From contig JBGVIT010000098.1 in assembly GCA_045128915.1 (NCBI GenBank), positions 1-64,000 of the forward strand: a stretch of DNA of 64,000 bases, in the 5' to 3' direction. The notes under the pieces were generated by a model. The model saw only the letters and a program-made list of their open reading frames with translations, had not been told where the DNA came from and searched no databases. This DNA comes from RGIG9115 sp045128915 (GTDB lineage Bacteria; Bacillota; Clostridia; UBA1381). Both the position numbers and the translations under genes were made by a program. Of the stretch, positions 43,558 to 52,626 are shown piece by piece (within the stretch, counting starts at the first letter, position 1; every line of letters starts with the position of its first letter).

Positions 43558-44661
43558 CTAATTTGACGGATTATACAGTTTACCGAGCCTATCCATTTCT
43601 TTTTTCTTATGCTCAGGCAAAGAATGAGAATATAGGTTAAGTGTAACCGTTGGAGAAGAATGTCCGAGTATTTCTGAAAGTGTTTTTATATCCATACCAA
43701 TTTCCAATGCTCTCGTTGCAAATGTATGTCTTGTTGCATGAAACTTACGATATGGTATATCCAATTCCTGAAGAATCTTTTTGTATCTTCTTGAATACAC
43801 ATTCGGTTCAATAAACTTTCCGTTTTTTTGAATAAGAAAACCACTTCCGTGCTCAATCGCAGATAACTTTGCAATTAAAAATTTAGGAAGTGGGATATCT
43901 CTGATAGACGATTCACTTTTGGGAGTAGAAATTCTTAATTCTGTTTTTTTGTTACCTTTTTCACTTTTTACCCTGTATAGCGTATGTTGAATTGATATAA
44001 CACCTCTATTTAAGTCAATATCATTATTAAGATCTAAAGCACACAATTCTCCGATTCTTATCCCTGTGTAGAAACAAATAAGAATACCAATATCATTAGG
44101 ACAAACAGATTGCTCTATATACTGTTCAATAGCCTTTTGCTCAATCTTTGTGAATACTTTTACCTCTTTTCTTTTTACTTTTGGTAATTTAATTTTCCTA
44201 CATAGTTCACCAGATAAATTTTTCTCATAAGCATCCGATAAACCCAATCTTAAAATTGAAAACACTGAGTTTACACTTTTAGCTGAAAGCTTTTCAGATA
44301 AATCATCAATAAAGCTTTGTATATGTTCATCTGTAAGCATTTTTAATTTAATTTTACCAAGTTTTTTCTTAATATGTTTGTTAATGTTTGATGAGTAGGT
44401 TGTATAAGATGACCTCTTAATTCGCTTTTTAGAATCAAGCCATTTATCAAACCAATCAGCTACCGTCATATCAGAAGATATGAGTTTGACTTTTTCTTTT
44501 GCATTAACCTTTGCAACAGTTAGTTTTTCTTTTGCTTCCTTGTAAGTTTTTCCGTACACATATCCCGGAATTGATTTACCATTAGCATCATACCCCTTGA
44601 TATATCGACCTTCCCATCTTCCATCTTTTCTCTTATAAATATTTTCACCATGTCTTGCCAT
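43558..44661 (-). CDS. Phage/ICE-type integrase with AP2-like N-terminus
   Basis: 367 residues from the ATG at 44661 (GAGAGG 8 bases upstream); the TTG nine codons earlier is rejected. The N-terminal ENIYKRKDGRWEGRYIKGYD segment is the AP2-like arm-binding domain, followed by a SAM-like domain (about 65 to 150) and a catalytic domain with YTGIRIGE (Arg), HATRHTF (His, Arg), GHSSPTVT (His) and LYSHS (Tyr). It appears intact. It is bracketed by a perfect 17-bp inverted repeat. It could belong to a smaller element nested in or abutting the ICE, or move its own segment by inversion. Confidence 0.9.
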   Translation of the reverse strand: MARHGENIYKRKDGRWEGRYIKGYDANGKSIPGYVYGKTYKEAKEKLTVAKVNAKEKVKLISSDMTVADWFDKWLDSKKRIKRSSYTTYSSNINKHIKKKLGKIKLKMLTDEHIQSFIDDLSEKLSAKSVNSVFSILRLGLSDAYEKNLSGELCRKIKLPKVKRKEVKVFTKIEQKAIEQYIEQSVCPNDIGILICFYTGIRIGELCALDLNNDIDLNRGVISIQHTLYRVKSEKGNKKTELRISTPKSESSIRDIPLPKFLIAKLSAIEHGSGFLIQKNGKFIEPNVYSRRYKKILQELDIPYRKFHATRHTFATRALEIGMDIKTLSEILGHSSPTVTLNLYSHSLPEHKKKEMDRLGKLYNPSN

Positions 44662-44844
44662 ATAATTAACCTCTCTTTCTGACAACAAATTTGACGGAGA
44701 ATTTTACATAAATCATCTCCAAAGCATTGATTTTTTCGCCATTATATGGTATAATGACTGCAATTATTTTATCATAGACTATTTCTGCAAAGAACCTATG
44801 AAACCTTGATTTTAGGGCATTTGTATAGTATTTCATCATAATGC

Positions 44845-44861
44845 CATTAAGTAATGTACTT
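44845..44861 (-). repeat. 17-bp inverted repeat, right copy
   Basis: CATTAAGTAATGTACTT, the exact reverse complement of 43488-43504. Confidence 0.55.
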
Positions 44862-44877
44862 GATTAAAAAAATTAAC

Positions 44878-44904
44878 CGGAGATGTTCTTTTTGAACACC
44901 TCCG
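44878..44904. terminator. Bidirectional terminator at the end of the transfer operon
   Basis: CGGAGATGTTC pairs with GAACACCTCCG (one mismatch) around five T. T-runs follow on the minus strand (TTTTTTT after a short spacer) and the plus strand (TTTTGTTTTT). It ends the minus-strand transfer operon after the NlpC/P60 gene. Confidence 0.8.
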
Positions 44905-44913
44905 ATTTTGTTT

Positions 44914-47295
44914 TTAATAACAGTTCGGTCTTACCGCAAAACCGAAACCACCCGTTGTAATTACAACATTATTTGCTCCTGAAGAACAATGAATAACAAG
45001 TATGTTTCCGCTTGCATCCTTGCCACCAACTATACCGACATGAGATGTGTCATTATAGAATGCCAAATCTCCAGGTTGAGCCGATGAAAGCGATATTCGT
45101 GTTCCTTTTGAAACTTGTGTACTTGTACCGTGTCCGATTGCAGATTCAGAGAAACCTGCATTGTGAAATGACCAGGTTACAAAACCTGAACAATCAAGTC
45201 CGTAAGGGCGCATACATCCTGAAGATCTACTTCCTTCAGCAGTAACAAGTTTCATCTTGCCCCATTCAGAATCCCAACCTATCGCAGAAGATTTACCGCC
45301 CCAAAAGTATGTAAGCTTGCCTACAAGAGAGCAGGCTTTTTTTACTACATTCTTTCGTTCTGCAGATAAACTATCAGGCAGATTGTCAATTACTTGTTGA
45401 GCAGTAACATCAGATATTGCAAGACTTCGTGTTGCTCCTATGAACCCGTCTGCGTTTTCAAGCAGAGTTTCAAGAGCTTCTTTTTGTTTTCGTGTAAAGC
45501 CATATTCTGAAATCATTTGGTCTTTTGTTTTTGCAGTTATTGTTATATACAAAACAATTTCAGTTGTTTCTCCGCTTGTTACAGTTTCAGTTCGTTTCGT
45601 TATAGTGTGCATATCCCAAAATACATCTTTCAGTTTTTGCTTTTTTGCATCATCAATAACTACAACATCCTGAACGGTTTCATCATCAACCCCTGCAACT
45701 TTCACGGAAAAGATAGAAAGAACTAAACCCCAATCTGCTTGTTCACCCTCCATAACAATTCTGTCATGGGTGGTTGTGTCTTCAATCTCCGTAAGCCTTG
45801 CCGAGAGTTCCATATTACATTCATTTACGATTGAAGAAACGGGAATACTTTCTGCGTCTGCAGCTTCGTCAGATAAGAAGATACCAAACGGACTTCCGGC
45901 AATAGCCGCAACGATTATAACAACAATTAGAATAACTAAAACAATTACAACACCTATCCATCCAAAGGCTGCAAAAAATGCTGCCGCCGCTTTTGCAACG
46001 GCAGATGCAATAGCTTTACCAATAGCGGCTACTGCTTTTGCGGTTTTTACCGCAACTGCCTTTGCAACTTTAGCCGCTTTTATAGCTGCTTGCCTTGCTC
46101 TTTTTGCGGCTTCTTTGGCGGCTTTCTTTGTTACTTCTTTTTGAGTTTTTACAACTTTCTTGGTTGCTTTCGTTGTTTTTTTCTTTGCTGTTTTAGATGT
46201 ATAGGAACTACCACTTTTAACAACGGACCGTGATTTACCAACAACATTATCACGAGTTTTCAAAGCTTTCTTTGAGTTTGCCGTACCCCTTTTAACAGAA
46301 GGTGTGGTTTGCTTCGATTTCGGTGTGTTGTTATAGGGCGATTTAATCGGTTCGTATTTTGTTTCCCTCAAAGATTGCATATAGCTTTCTTTGGTTTTAA
46401 CCATTGATTTAGAGGAACTGCTATCGGCAATTTCTGGTTTGGCATCCTTTATTTTGTCATTAGGAGTTTTTGTGTCAAGAACCTTATTTTCACTCTGATT
46501 TTTGTTACCAACTTGGTCACCATTTTGTTCCGCTTGTCGCTTTTCATATTCAGCTTTGGTTTTTAGCTTTTTAGAAACATATTCCTTTCGAGCATCTTTA
46601 GGAGTTACAACAGATTCAGAAGAAGGAGCCTTTAACGGCTCCTTTCCTTTAACACCCTTTATAGCATCATCAGGTGTATGTTGCTTTATATAATTTTCTT
46701 TTGTCTTAACACCATGAGATGTTGTTTCGCTTTGAGATTTTAGATATTCTTCTTTTGTCTTGACAGTTGCTTTTTCCTGAGCCTTGCTTTTAGCTTGTTC
46801 TACGGCTTTTTGATTACCTGAAGGTTGTTCGTTAGTATCATAGTTTTCCTTTGTTTTAGGAGTGTTTTCGTCCGTTTTAAGTTCATTCTCAACTGTCTTT
46901 GGTTCTTTAGTAGGAGTTTCAGGTTCTTCCGGGGTTGGTTCCTGATGTTCGGGAGCTTCGCTTTCCCGTGTTTTTACCTTTTGTCTGTGTTCTTTAATTC
47001 TGTTTTGTGTAAAAGTTTTGCCCTTATGATAAACTGTGTCCGCAGTAGTATAAACGGCATTTTCAACTCGTTCTGAAGCTTCTGTATCAGCTTTTTGAGG
47101 TTCAGAATATCCTTGTTCTGTTCCAAGCTTTGACTCAACCGCTTTTTTTACAAGAGTATCTTTCATTACGGCTTTAGCATCTTTAACCGTATTTACTACT
47201 GCATCCTTGCTTTTAACGGCAACCTTCGGCATATTTGCAGAACTGTTTGACTTTGGGGATTGTTTGGGTTTTATCTTGATGTCTTTTTCACTCAA
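44914..47295 (-). CDS. Conjugation-linked NlpC/P60 cell-wall hydrolase (CD1108-like)
   Basis: 793 residues from a TTG start with GGAGGTGA 9 bases upstream. A long, very polar Lys/Glu/Thr-rich N-terminal region with repeated KTKEEY/KTKENY words (about 1 to 380), an Ala/Lys-rich helix, one membrane segment (about 448 to 470) and an extracellular part ending in NlpC/P60. Catalytic Cys702 lies in GLDCSGF and His752 in SHVGIVGG. Such proteins take the VirB1 role, opening peptidoglycan locally for the transfer channel. It is the last gene of the transfer operon before a terminator. Confidence 0.88.
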   Translation of the reverse strand: MSEKDIKIKPKQSPKSNSSANMPKVAVKSKDAVVNTVKDAKAVMKDTLVKKAVESKLGTEQGYSEPQKADTEASERVENAVYTTADTVYHKGKTFTQNRIKEHRQKVKTRESEAPEHQEPTPEEPETPTKEPKTVENELKTDENTPKTKENYDTNEQPSGNQKAVEQAKSKAQEKATVKTKEEYLKSQSETTSHGVKTKENYIKQHTPDDAIKGVKGKEPLKAPSSESVVTPKDARKEYVSKKLKTKAEYEKRQAEQNGDQVGNKNQSENKVLDTKTPNDKIKDAKPEIADSSSSKSMVKTKESYMQSLRETKYEPIKSPYNNTPKSKQTTPSVKRGTANSKKALKTRDNVVGKSRSVVKSGSSYTSKTAKKKTTKATKKVVKTQKEVTKKAAKEAAKRARQAAIKAAKVAKAVAVKTAKAVAAIGKAIASAVAKAAAAFFAAFGWIGVVIVLVILIVVIIVAAIAGSPFGIFLSDEAADAESIPVSSIVNECNMELSARLTEIEDTTTHDRIVMEGEQADWGLVLSIFSVKVAGVDDETVQDVVVIDDAKKQKLKDVFWDMHTITKRTETVTSGETTEIVLYITITAKTKDQMISEYGFTRKQKEALETLLENADGFIGATRSLAISDVTAQQVIDNLPDSLSAERKNVVKKACSLVGKLTYFWGGKSSAIGWDSEWGKMKLVTAEGSRSSGCMRPYGLDCSGFVTWSFHNAGFSESAIGHGTSTQVSKGTRISLSSAQPGDLAFYNDTSHVGIVGGKDASGNILVIHCSSGANNVVITTGGFGFAVRPNCY

Positions 47296-47311
47296 ACCAA
47301 ATCACCTCCGA

Positions 47312-47803
47312 TTATTTTACAGACCTTCTTTTTTTCGCATCATACATTTTCTTGTCACATCGTCTGATAAGGTCATCAATGTTTTTATCTCTTTTGGTAT
47401 CAAATTTTGAATAGCCAAGTGAAACAGAAAGCGGATACATTTTTTCCTTTCCTACAAAACTGAGTAAATCTCTTAATTCAGAAATGTAAGATGAAATATC
47501 CCTTTCTGCAATACAAACAAATTCGTCACCGCCGATACGATAAACATCAGCCTTTGTACCTACTGTCTTACAAAGGCATTCGGCAACAGTTTTTATTGTA
47601 TCATCACCCGTGCGATGACCGTATGTGTCATTTATAAATTTCATGCTGTTAATATCTACAATGACAACCATAATGTTATCAAGCCTTGCATTAGCTCTGT
47701 TGAGTTTTTCAAGCTTTTCTTCGTATGCATTTCGGTTATATAATCCCGTCATCGCATCAGTATAAGCAAGCCTGAAAAGTTTTTCGGTTTCTTTGTTTCT
47801 CAT
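47312..47803 (-). CDS. Stand-alone GGDEF (diguanylate cyclase) protein
   Basis: 163 residues consisting almost only of a GGDEF domain. The active-site loop is RIGGDEF (GGDEF at 92 to 96), with upstream DAMTGLYNR and DINSMKFINDTYGH. The inhibitory RxxD site normally five residues before GGDEF is absent. No sensor or membrane segment is present, so it would be a soluble cyclase making c-di-GMP, or a degenerate receptor. It lies in the transfer operon between VirB4/zinc-ribbon genes and the wall hydrolase, behind an attenuator-like hairpin. A role in coupling adhesion or biofilm state to transfer is inferred. Confidence 0.85.
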   Translation of the reverse strand: MRNKETEKLFRLAYTDAMTGLYNRNAYEEKLEKLNRANARLDNIMVVIVDINSMKFINDTYGHRTGDDTIKTVAECLCKTVGTKADVYRIGGDEFVCIAERDISSYISELRDLLSFVGKEKMYPLSVSLGYSKFDTKRDKNIDDLIRRCDKKMYDAKKRRSVK

Positions 47804-47823
47804 ATTGACCTCCTGAATAAAAT

Positions 47824-47854
47824 AAGCGGCGGTTACTCTGCATAACCACCGCTT
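47824..47854 (-). terminator. Attenuator-like hairpin before the GGDEF gene
   Basis: AAGCGGCGGTTA pairs with TAACCACCGCTT (one mismatch). On the minus strand it is followed by ATTTTATTC, and the GGDEF ribosome site comes right after. It is a weak terminator that may reduce expression of the last two operon genes. Confidence 0.5.
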
Positions 47855-47858
47855 TAAG

Positions 47859-48014
47859 TTATTTGTTATTTTGCAGTTCTTTGAATTTTACGCAACTTTG
47901 TCCGTTATGCAAATGAATGTACGGACAGATGGGTTCTTTGTTATCCAAAGCCAAAGCATCCGCACCCGTTTGACAATTAGGGCAAAGATTTTGATTGAAT
48001 TTCTGATTTTCCAT
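47859..48014 (-). CDS. 51-residue zinc-ribbon-like peptide
   Basis: ATG at 48014 with GGAGAAGG upstream, starting just after the VirB4 stop. The sequence contains CPNC (11 to 14), then C31 and C42, enough for one metal site, and otherwise polar residues (MENQKFNQNLCPNCQTG...). It is not recognised beyond this pattern. It is translated inside the transfer operon and may be a small regulator or accessory subunit. Confidence 0.65.
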   Translation of the reverse strand: MENQKFNQNLCPNCQTGADALALDNKEPICPYIHLHNGQSCVKFKELQNNK

Positions 48015-48015
48015 A

Positions 48016-50346
48016 TTATCCTTCTCCCGGTTTCGTGCTCATAAGTTTATAGAGTTGTGTGTCTGTTGGGAAGTCATTTACAAACGGTACAATAGAACCA
48101 CCGACTTTGATAAGTCCACGTCCGGCTCCTGCGTTTGTAATATAACTCATCTGTGTATCAGATATATTGAGAAGTTCCGAAAGGTCCTTTCTGTCCGAAG
48201 GAGATTGATTAAGCATCAACAGAAATTCACTATTTGAGAGCATACCTCTTGCAGTTTCGTTAAGCAGACAATCAGATATATTCTGTGTGATACCCGTGAG
48301 TAATCCGCCGTACTTTCTGAAACGCTTCCAAGCCTTTAACAAGAAGTCGGCACTATACTGATTCTTGAAGAATAAGTGAGCTTCGTCAATATAAACTCTT
48401 GTATATTTGCCTTTCTTTCTGTTTTCGATTACACGGTTCATAATATTATCGAGCATAATCAAAAGACCGATAGATTTCATCTGTTCGCCAAGCTCCAAAA
48501 TGTCATAGCTTATAATTCTTTTATTAACATCAACATTACTCTGATGTGCAAAGGCATTTAAGCTACCCGTAGTGAACATTTCAAGACAAAGTGCGAGGTC
48601 ATGAGCTTCAGCTTCAGGTTGATTTAAAAGTTCATCACGGAGCTGCATAAGTGTAGGTTCTTTATCGGTTCTACCATTCATATAGTCCGCAAATACTCTT
48701 ATAGTACAACGGTCAATAATTGACTTATCCTTTGCACCAACACCGCCACCCATACGGGATGAGCCACTCTTTAACAATTCATCAAAGATAGAAATAAGAA
48801 GCTCTGATTTCATTGATACCGGGTTTTCATCTTCAACATCTTTATTGATTGCCATAGCGTTAATATGGTTAGATGAAGAAACAGAAAGTCTGATACACTC
48901 ACCGCCCAAGTTTTTAACAAGAGGCGAATACTCTCGTTCAGGATCAATGATGATAATATCATCCTTAGAGAATATTGCGGCCAAAGCTATCTCAAGCTTT
49001 GATGCAAATGATTTACCTGAACCTGATACACCAAGCACAAACCCATTACCATTTAAGAGCAACTTTCGGTTACACATAAGCAGGTTATGTGATATTGCAT
49101 TGATGCCGTAATACAATCCACCCGTATCAATAATCTCTTGTGTTTTGTATGGCATCAATACTGCCGTGCTTTCGGTTGTAAGAGTTCTGATTGCCTTAAT
49201 CTTCATAAGTCCATACGGAAGAACTGTATTAAATCCATCTTCTTGCTGATACCTTAAAATTGAGAAATTACAAAGGTGCTTTCTGCCGATAGAAAGAAGT
49301 GTTTCCGTATCGTTGTTAAGTTCATCAAGTGTATCTGCCACATGAACCAAAGTGACGGTTACAAACATCATTCTTTGGTCACGGGTAGTAAGGTCATCCA
49401 AGAACTCTTTAATTTCTTTTCGCATCTGTTCCATTTCGTAAGGAATATTTGCAGAAAAGTTGTTATTCATATTCTGTTTCTGTTGCCATTTCGTGATGTC
49501 AGTTTCAATAGCAAGGAGCTTTTTCTGCACCTGCTTAACTGCATCATCTGTTGCGATTGGCTGAATGTCAACAGACAACATCATACTGCGTGAAAAGTCC
49601 GTCAATTCAGAAAGCATACTGTCTTTCAAGAATGACGGATATTCTTTTAAGAATATAACTCTTGCAAACTTTTCTCCCATACGGATATGGTCGCTCTTAA
49701 ACTCAATACTGTCCGGGCAAATCTTATCTTTGAAATGCTTACCCTTTGCAATAGCTTTTCGCATATCAAATTCAAATTCGCCCTCGTCACCATTACGGAA
49801 GAAGTCATAAAAAATACGAAGCCTTTCTTTATATCCAAGCTCCGTAGTTTTAGAAGATAATTTAGCATAGTCTGCGGTCAAGTCATTACCAACACGAGTG
49901 AAGAAGGTTCGTGCTTCTTCAACATTCTTTTTCTCAGAAGAAATGGTAATAAACTTATCGTGAACTATGTTGTTACTGTCTGCCATTTTATCGCTGAAGA
50001 TTTCTGCAAGTTCTTCTGCATACACTTTATAACTTTCTTCGCCGTTAGGTGTTGCAAGGCTCGAAAGAACCTCTTTACTTAACTGTCTGTTAAACACACT
50101 TATCTTTGCCATAGCATCAGTAGGCAGACCGTTTATGAGTGCAGAATGTGCCAAGAACATTGAAAGTTGGTCATCATCTGATGCTACTGCATAATTCACA
50201 TCAGAGAATCGCCAAGTTTTAGAATAAGCGTGTCCGCATTTGAAGATACCGTCCTTATACAATCTGTCAATCGGTATTGATTGCTGAACTGTTTTCGGTA
50301 TTCTTCTTTTTTCCTTTTTTGGTTTCTTTTTTCCGAACAGAAACAT
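48016..50346 (-). CDS. virB4: VirB4-like conjugation ATPase
   Basis: 776 residues, ATG with AGGAGG located inside the 3' end of the PrgI gene, which it overlaps by 80 bp. The N-terminal part matches VirB4/TraE-type ATPases of Tn1549-like elements (CD1110 group). Walker A is GVSGSGKSF (439 to 447), Walker B is in TRVYIDEAHLF, and a further conserved LTGITQNISD segment follows. It powers assembly and substrate passage of the type IV secretion channel at the inner membrane. Overlap with PrgI shows tight translational coupling of the pair. Confidence 0.94.
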   Translation of the reverse strand: MFLFGKKKPKKEKRRIPKTVQQSIPIDRLYKDGIFKCGHAYSKTWRFSDVNYAVASDDDQLSMFLAHSALINGLPTDAMAKISVFNRQLSKEVLSSLATPNGEESYKVYAEELAEIFSDKMADSNNIVHDKFITISSEKKNVEEARTFFTRVGNDLTADYAKLSSKTTELGYKERLRIFYDFFRNGDEGEFEFDMRKAIAKGKHFKDKICPDSIEFKSDHIRMGEKFARVIFLKEYPSFLKDSMLSELTDFSRSMMLSVDIQPIATDDAVKQVQKKLLAIETDITKWQQKQNMNNNFSANIPYEMEQMRKEIKEFLDDLTTRDQRMMFVTVTLVHVADTLDELNNDTETLLSIGRKHLCNFSILRYQQEDGFNTVLPYGLMKIKAIRTLTTESTAVLMPYKTQEIIDTGGLYYGINAISHNLLMCNRKLLLNGNGFVLGVSGSGKSFASKLEIALAAIFSKDDIIIIDPEREYSPLVKNLGGECIRLSVSSSNHINAMAINKDVEDENPVSMKSELLISIFDELLKSGSSRMGGGVGAKDKSIIDRCTIRVFADYMNGRTDKEPTLMQLRDELLNQPEAEAHDLALCLEMFTTGSLNAFAHQSNVDVNKRIISYDILELGEQMKSIGLLIMLDNIMNRVIENRKKGKYTRVYIDEAHLFFKNQYSADFLLKAWKRFRKYGGLLTGITQNISDCLLNETARGMLSNSEFLLMLNQSPSDRKDLSELLNISDTQMSYITNAGAGRGLIKVGGSIVPFVNDFPTDTQLYKLMSTKPGEG

Positions 50347-50677
50347 CTTTTAATACCTCCTTGTAAGCATCGTAAATATAGTTTTCTGATTGATATGTGC
50401 GTACACCCGAACAGATAAATTCGCTATAAATATATGCGATTACAAACTGCTCAAAGTTCATTCCGTTATACTTAAAGAACCCTGCTGCAGCAAGCGGTGC
50501 CGCACATACAATACATAGCCAAGACACAGTTTCTTTATCTAAAACATTTGAAAGACCAAAATAGATTCCAACTGCGGCTCCTACTGCACCGAGCGAACAG
50601 ATAAACTGTCGCATTGAAAGTCCCATAAACAGACTTTCGTGGTAGTCTTTGATTTCTTTGTTTATACGAATTTCCAA
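50267..50677 (-). CDS. prgI: PrgI-family conjugation membrane protein
   Basis: 136 residues from a TTG start with AAGGAGG 9 bases upstream. The N-terminal EIRINKEIKDYHESLFMGLS and two membrane helices (about 28 to 45 and 52 to 68) are characteristic of the PrgI family, which corresponds to VirB3 in type IV secretion. The C-terminal tail is basic. It precedes and overlaps virB4, the standard order in Firmicutes ICEs. Confidence 0.88.
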   Translation of the reverse strand: MEIRINKEIKDYHESLFMGLSMRQFICSLGAVGAAVGIYFGLSNVLDKETVSWLCIVCAAPLAAAGFFKYNGMNFEQFVIAYIYSEFICSGVRTYQSENYIYDAYKEVLKDVSVRKKETKKGKKKNTENSSAINTD

Positions 50678-50691
50678 AGCTTTAGACCTCC

Positions 50692-51039
50692 TTATCTTTC
50701 AGGATTATGAGTCGTTTTTCCAAAGTTACCAATTTCTTTCGCCTTTGTCTGCATTCTAAATATCTGTGTATCAAGATTTGCTATACGAGCTGCAGAAAAA
50801 GGTTTTGTTTCACCACGTTTTTTCATACCGTCTTCAATTTCAGGAATGATTCTATAATTGATAAAAGAACATCCCTTTAATGTGCCATTTTCTGAATAGT
50901 ATTCATTTGCACGCTGCATGGTTTCTTTTGCACTTTTTAACAGATGAATTTTTGTTATACATAAGTTCAAATATGCAAGATCTTCCATACGACTTAATTC
51001 TTCTAAAAACATTTGTATCACCTCATCTTTCGGGTTCAT
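50692..51039 (-). CDS. Hypothetical transfer-operon protein
   Basis: 115 residues, predicted helical and soluble, with no recognised domain (EELSRMEDLAYLNLCITKIH..., KPFSAARIANLDTQIFRMQT). It overlaps the end of the preceding gene by 17 bp and lies 14 bp before prgI, so it is clearly part of the operon. Confidence 0.7.
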   Translation of the reverse strand: MNPKDEVIQMFLEELSRMEDLAYLNLCITKIHLLKSAKETMQRANEYYSENGTLKGCSFINYRIIPEIEDGMKKRGETKPFSAARIANLDTQIFRMQTKAKEIGNFGKTTHNPER

Positions 51040-51595
51040 TCTTTTTCTGAGCTTTCGGCTGAATATCCGTAGGCTTTCTACCGTCCTTTGGTTTTATGAA
51101 ATCAATCTTGTCGCATACCGACATAGTTTGATGTGTAAGAGGTCTTTGCCAAGATTTATGAGTCGGTGCCCACTTAAATCCGTTCTTTTTCAGAACTTCA
51201 ATCTGTTCGTCCGAAGGCTTTTCAGGAAAGTTGAGCTGAAGTCTGTTATTTGCAAGGTTGACAACCGCTTCGCCACCGTTAAATTTCCAACTCTTAAAGA
51301 CAGTTTCAGGGTTATTCTGTATTCTTTCGATAACTCCTTTTAATCTATCAATCTCTTTGCGGTTATCCGTAAAGAACTGACCGGGATATGGTGTTGTCTG
51401 TCCGTCTTTTACTCGCTTATCAAGCTCCATAGCCGTTTCAACGGGTACTTCGGGATGACCGAGCGTTGTATTGTTTTCTTTGAAATAATCGTTTACCGAT
51501 TGCATATAGGTAAGTCTGCTTTCAAGCATTTCAATATTCTCCTGAAGCTTTATTACCGCATCAAACTCGTTACTTTTAATTACATTGTTAAACAT
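51023..51595 (-). CDS. Mobile-element protein with polyvalent-protein-like C-terminal motif
   Basis: 190 residues. A coiled N-terminal part is followed by NRLQLNFPEKPSDEQIEVLK then NGFKWAPTHKSWQRPLT (about 118 to 155). That NGF-W-P-W-R motif is common in phage and ICE accessory proteins of the polyvalent/DUF3560-like type, some linked to antirestriction. The rest is unrecognised. It lies between the TrbL-like gene and the small hypothetical gene, overlapping the latter. Confidence 0.6.
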   Translation of the reverse strand: MFNNVIKSNEFDAVIKLQENIEMLESRLTYMQSVNDYFKENNTTLGHPEVPVETAMELDKRVKDGQTTPYPGQFFTDNRKEIDRLKGVIERIQNNPETVFKSWKFNGGEAVVNLANNRLQLNFPEKPSDEQIEVLKKNGFKWAPTHKSWQRPLTHQTMSVCDKIDFIKPKDGRKPTDIQPKAQKKNEPER

Positions 51596-51609
51596 AGATT
51601 TTATCCTCC

Positions 51610-52449
51610 TTATGTTCCAAGCATTTCTTTAATGATTCTGTCCGAACCCTTAATAAGTCCGACTAAAACAAGCATATTAAAGATAACCTCGCCGATATAT
51701 TTCCATATCATCGTTACCGTTGTTATGCTCGTATCAAGTGTTGGCGTACTTGAACTTGAAAAGGCAGAAAAGATTATACAAGCAAGTACAATAACTGCAC
51801 CTTCAAGACACACACCCACATAGGATTTTACAAAGTGTTTTCCCATTTCTGCCGTTGTTTCTCCGGCGAAAGTTGCAAGCGGTACGGGAGCAAGCGCCGT
51901 GTACATATACAATCTGAAAAATCTTCCATAAACCGACATTATCATAATGAATGACATTATGGTTATGAAAAGACTACCCAAGATTGTAACAAGCCACAGA
52001 GGGATACTTGCCCAAAAGCCTGCATCTTCTACCGCAGTTTCAATAGCTGCCGGTAGTGCCACCGATGCACCACCAACACCGCCCATACTTCCGGCAATTT
52101 CAGAAACAACACCACCGCAGATTGTGTATAACGCTACCATTAAATCCATTGCGTAAGTGATTGCAACTTTGGCAGCAACAAAGCGGATAAAGTGCCTGAG
52201 TGCATATTCAGGTCTTTGAAAGTCACGGAATGATGCCGTGCTCTTAAATATAGACATAGCAAAAAAGAGAACCAACAAACCAAGTCCGATAGCTTGTAGT
52301 CCTCCGTTAATACCTTGCACAACACTCCACACAGTACCGCCTTTGAAATGTTCCGGTGAAGTTGTTACCAAAGTCCATATTTCAGCCATTTTATCATTCC
52401 AAGTGGCAAAGGCATTTTCCAAGTTGGCAACAATCCAATTATCGCTCAA
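51610..52449 (-). CDS. TrbL/VirB6-like conjugation channel protein
   Basis: 279 residues from a TTG start with AAGGAGG 9 bases upstream. It has about six membrane segments, with Ala/Gly-rich helices and a short soluble N-terminus (SDNWIVANLENAFATWNDKM). The topology and place in the operon match the CD1112/TrbL family, the VirB6-like polytopic component of the channel. A terminator-like hairpin lies just upstream, between it and the toxin gene. Confidence 0.85.
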   Translation of the reverse strand: MSDNWIVANLENAFATWNDKMAEIWTLVTTSPEHFKGGTVWSVVQGINGGLQAIGLGLLVLFFAMSIFKSTASFRDFQRPEYALRHFIRFVAAKVAITYAMDLMVALYTICGGVVSEIAGSMGGVGGASVALPAAIETAVEDAGFWASIPLWLVTILGSLFITIMSFIMIMSVYGRFFRLYMYTALAPVPLATFAGETTAEMGKHFVKSYVGVCLEGAVIVLACIIFSAFSSSSTPTLDTSITTVTMIWKYIGEVIFNMLVLVGLIKGSDRIIKEMLGT

Positions 52450-52475
52450 AAGTATTCACCTCCTTGAACGCAAAA

Positions 52476-52503
52476 AAGCCACCACTTTTTACGGTGATGG
52501 CTT
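52476..52503 (-). terminator. Terminator-like hairpin between toxin and trbL-like gene
   Basis: AAGCCACCAC pairs with GTGATGGCTT (one G-U on the minus strand) around a short loop. On the minus strand it is followed by TTTT. It probably limits read-through from the toxin unit into the downstream transfer genes, or ends the toxin-antitoxin transcript. Confidence 0.65.
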
Positions 52504-52626
52504 TAAATAAATATTCTGTTAAAATCGCATTCAGAGTAGCGAAACACTCACTTTGGAATTTCTTGATTAGAGCCAAGAGAAGTTCACTATATAAGTTTCT
52601 CACTTTGGGTAGAGATACACCCACTG

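Larger units (their letters stand above)
44727..44912 (+). ncRNA. Candidate small RNA from a strong plus-strand promoter
   Basis: TTGATT (44727-44732) and TATAAT (44750-44755) are exactly 17 bp apart. Transcription from about 44762 would end at the hairpin 44878-44904 followed by ATTTTGTTTTT, giving about 145 nt with no sizeable reading frame. It contains the right copy of the 17-bp inverted repeat and diverges from the recombinase gene. Confidence 0.45.
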
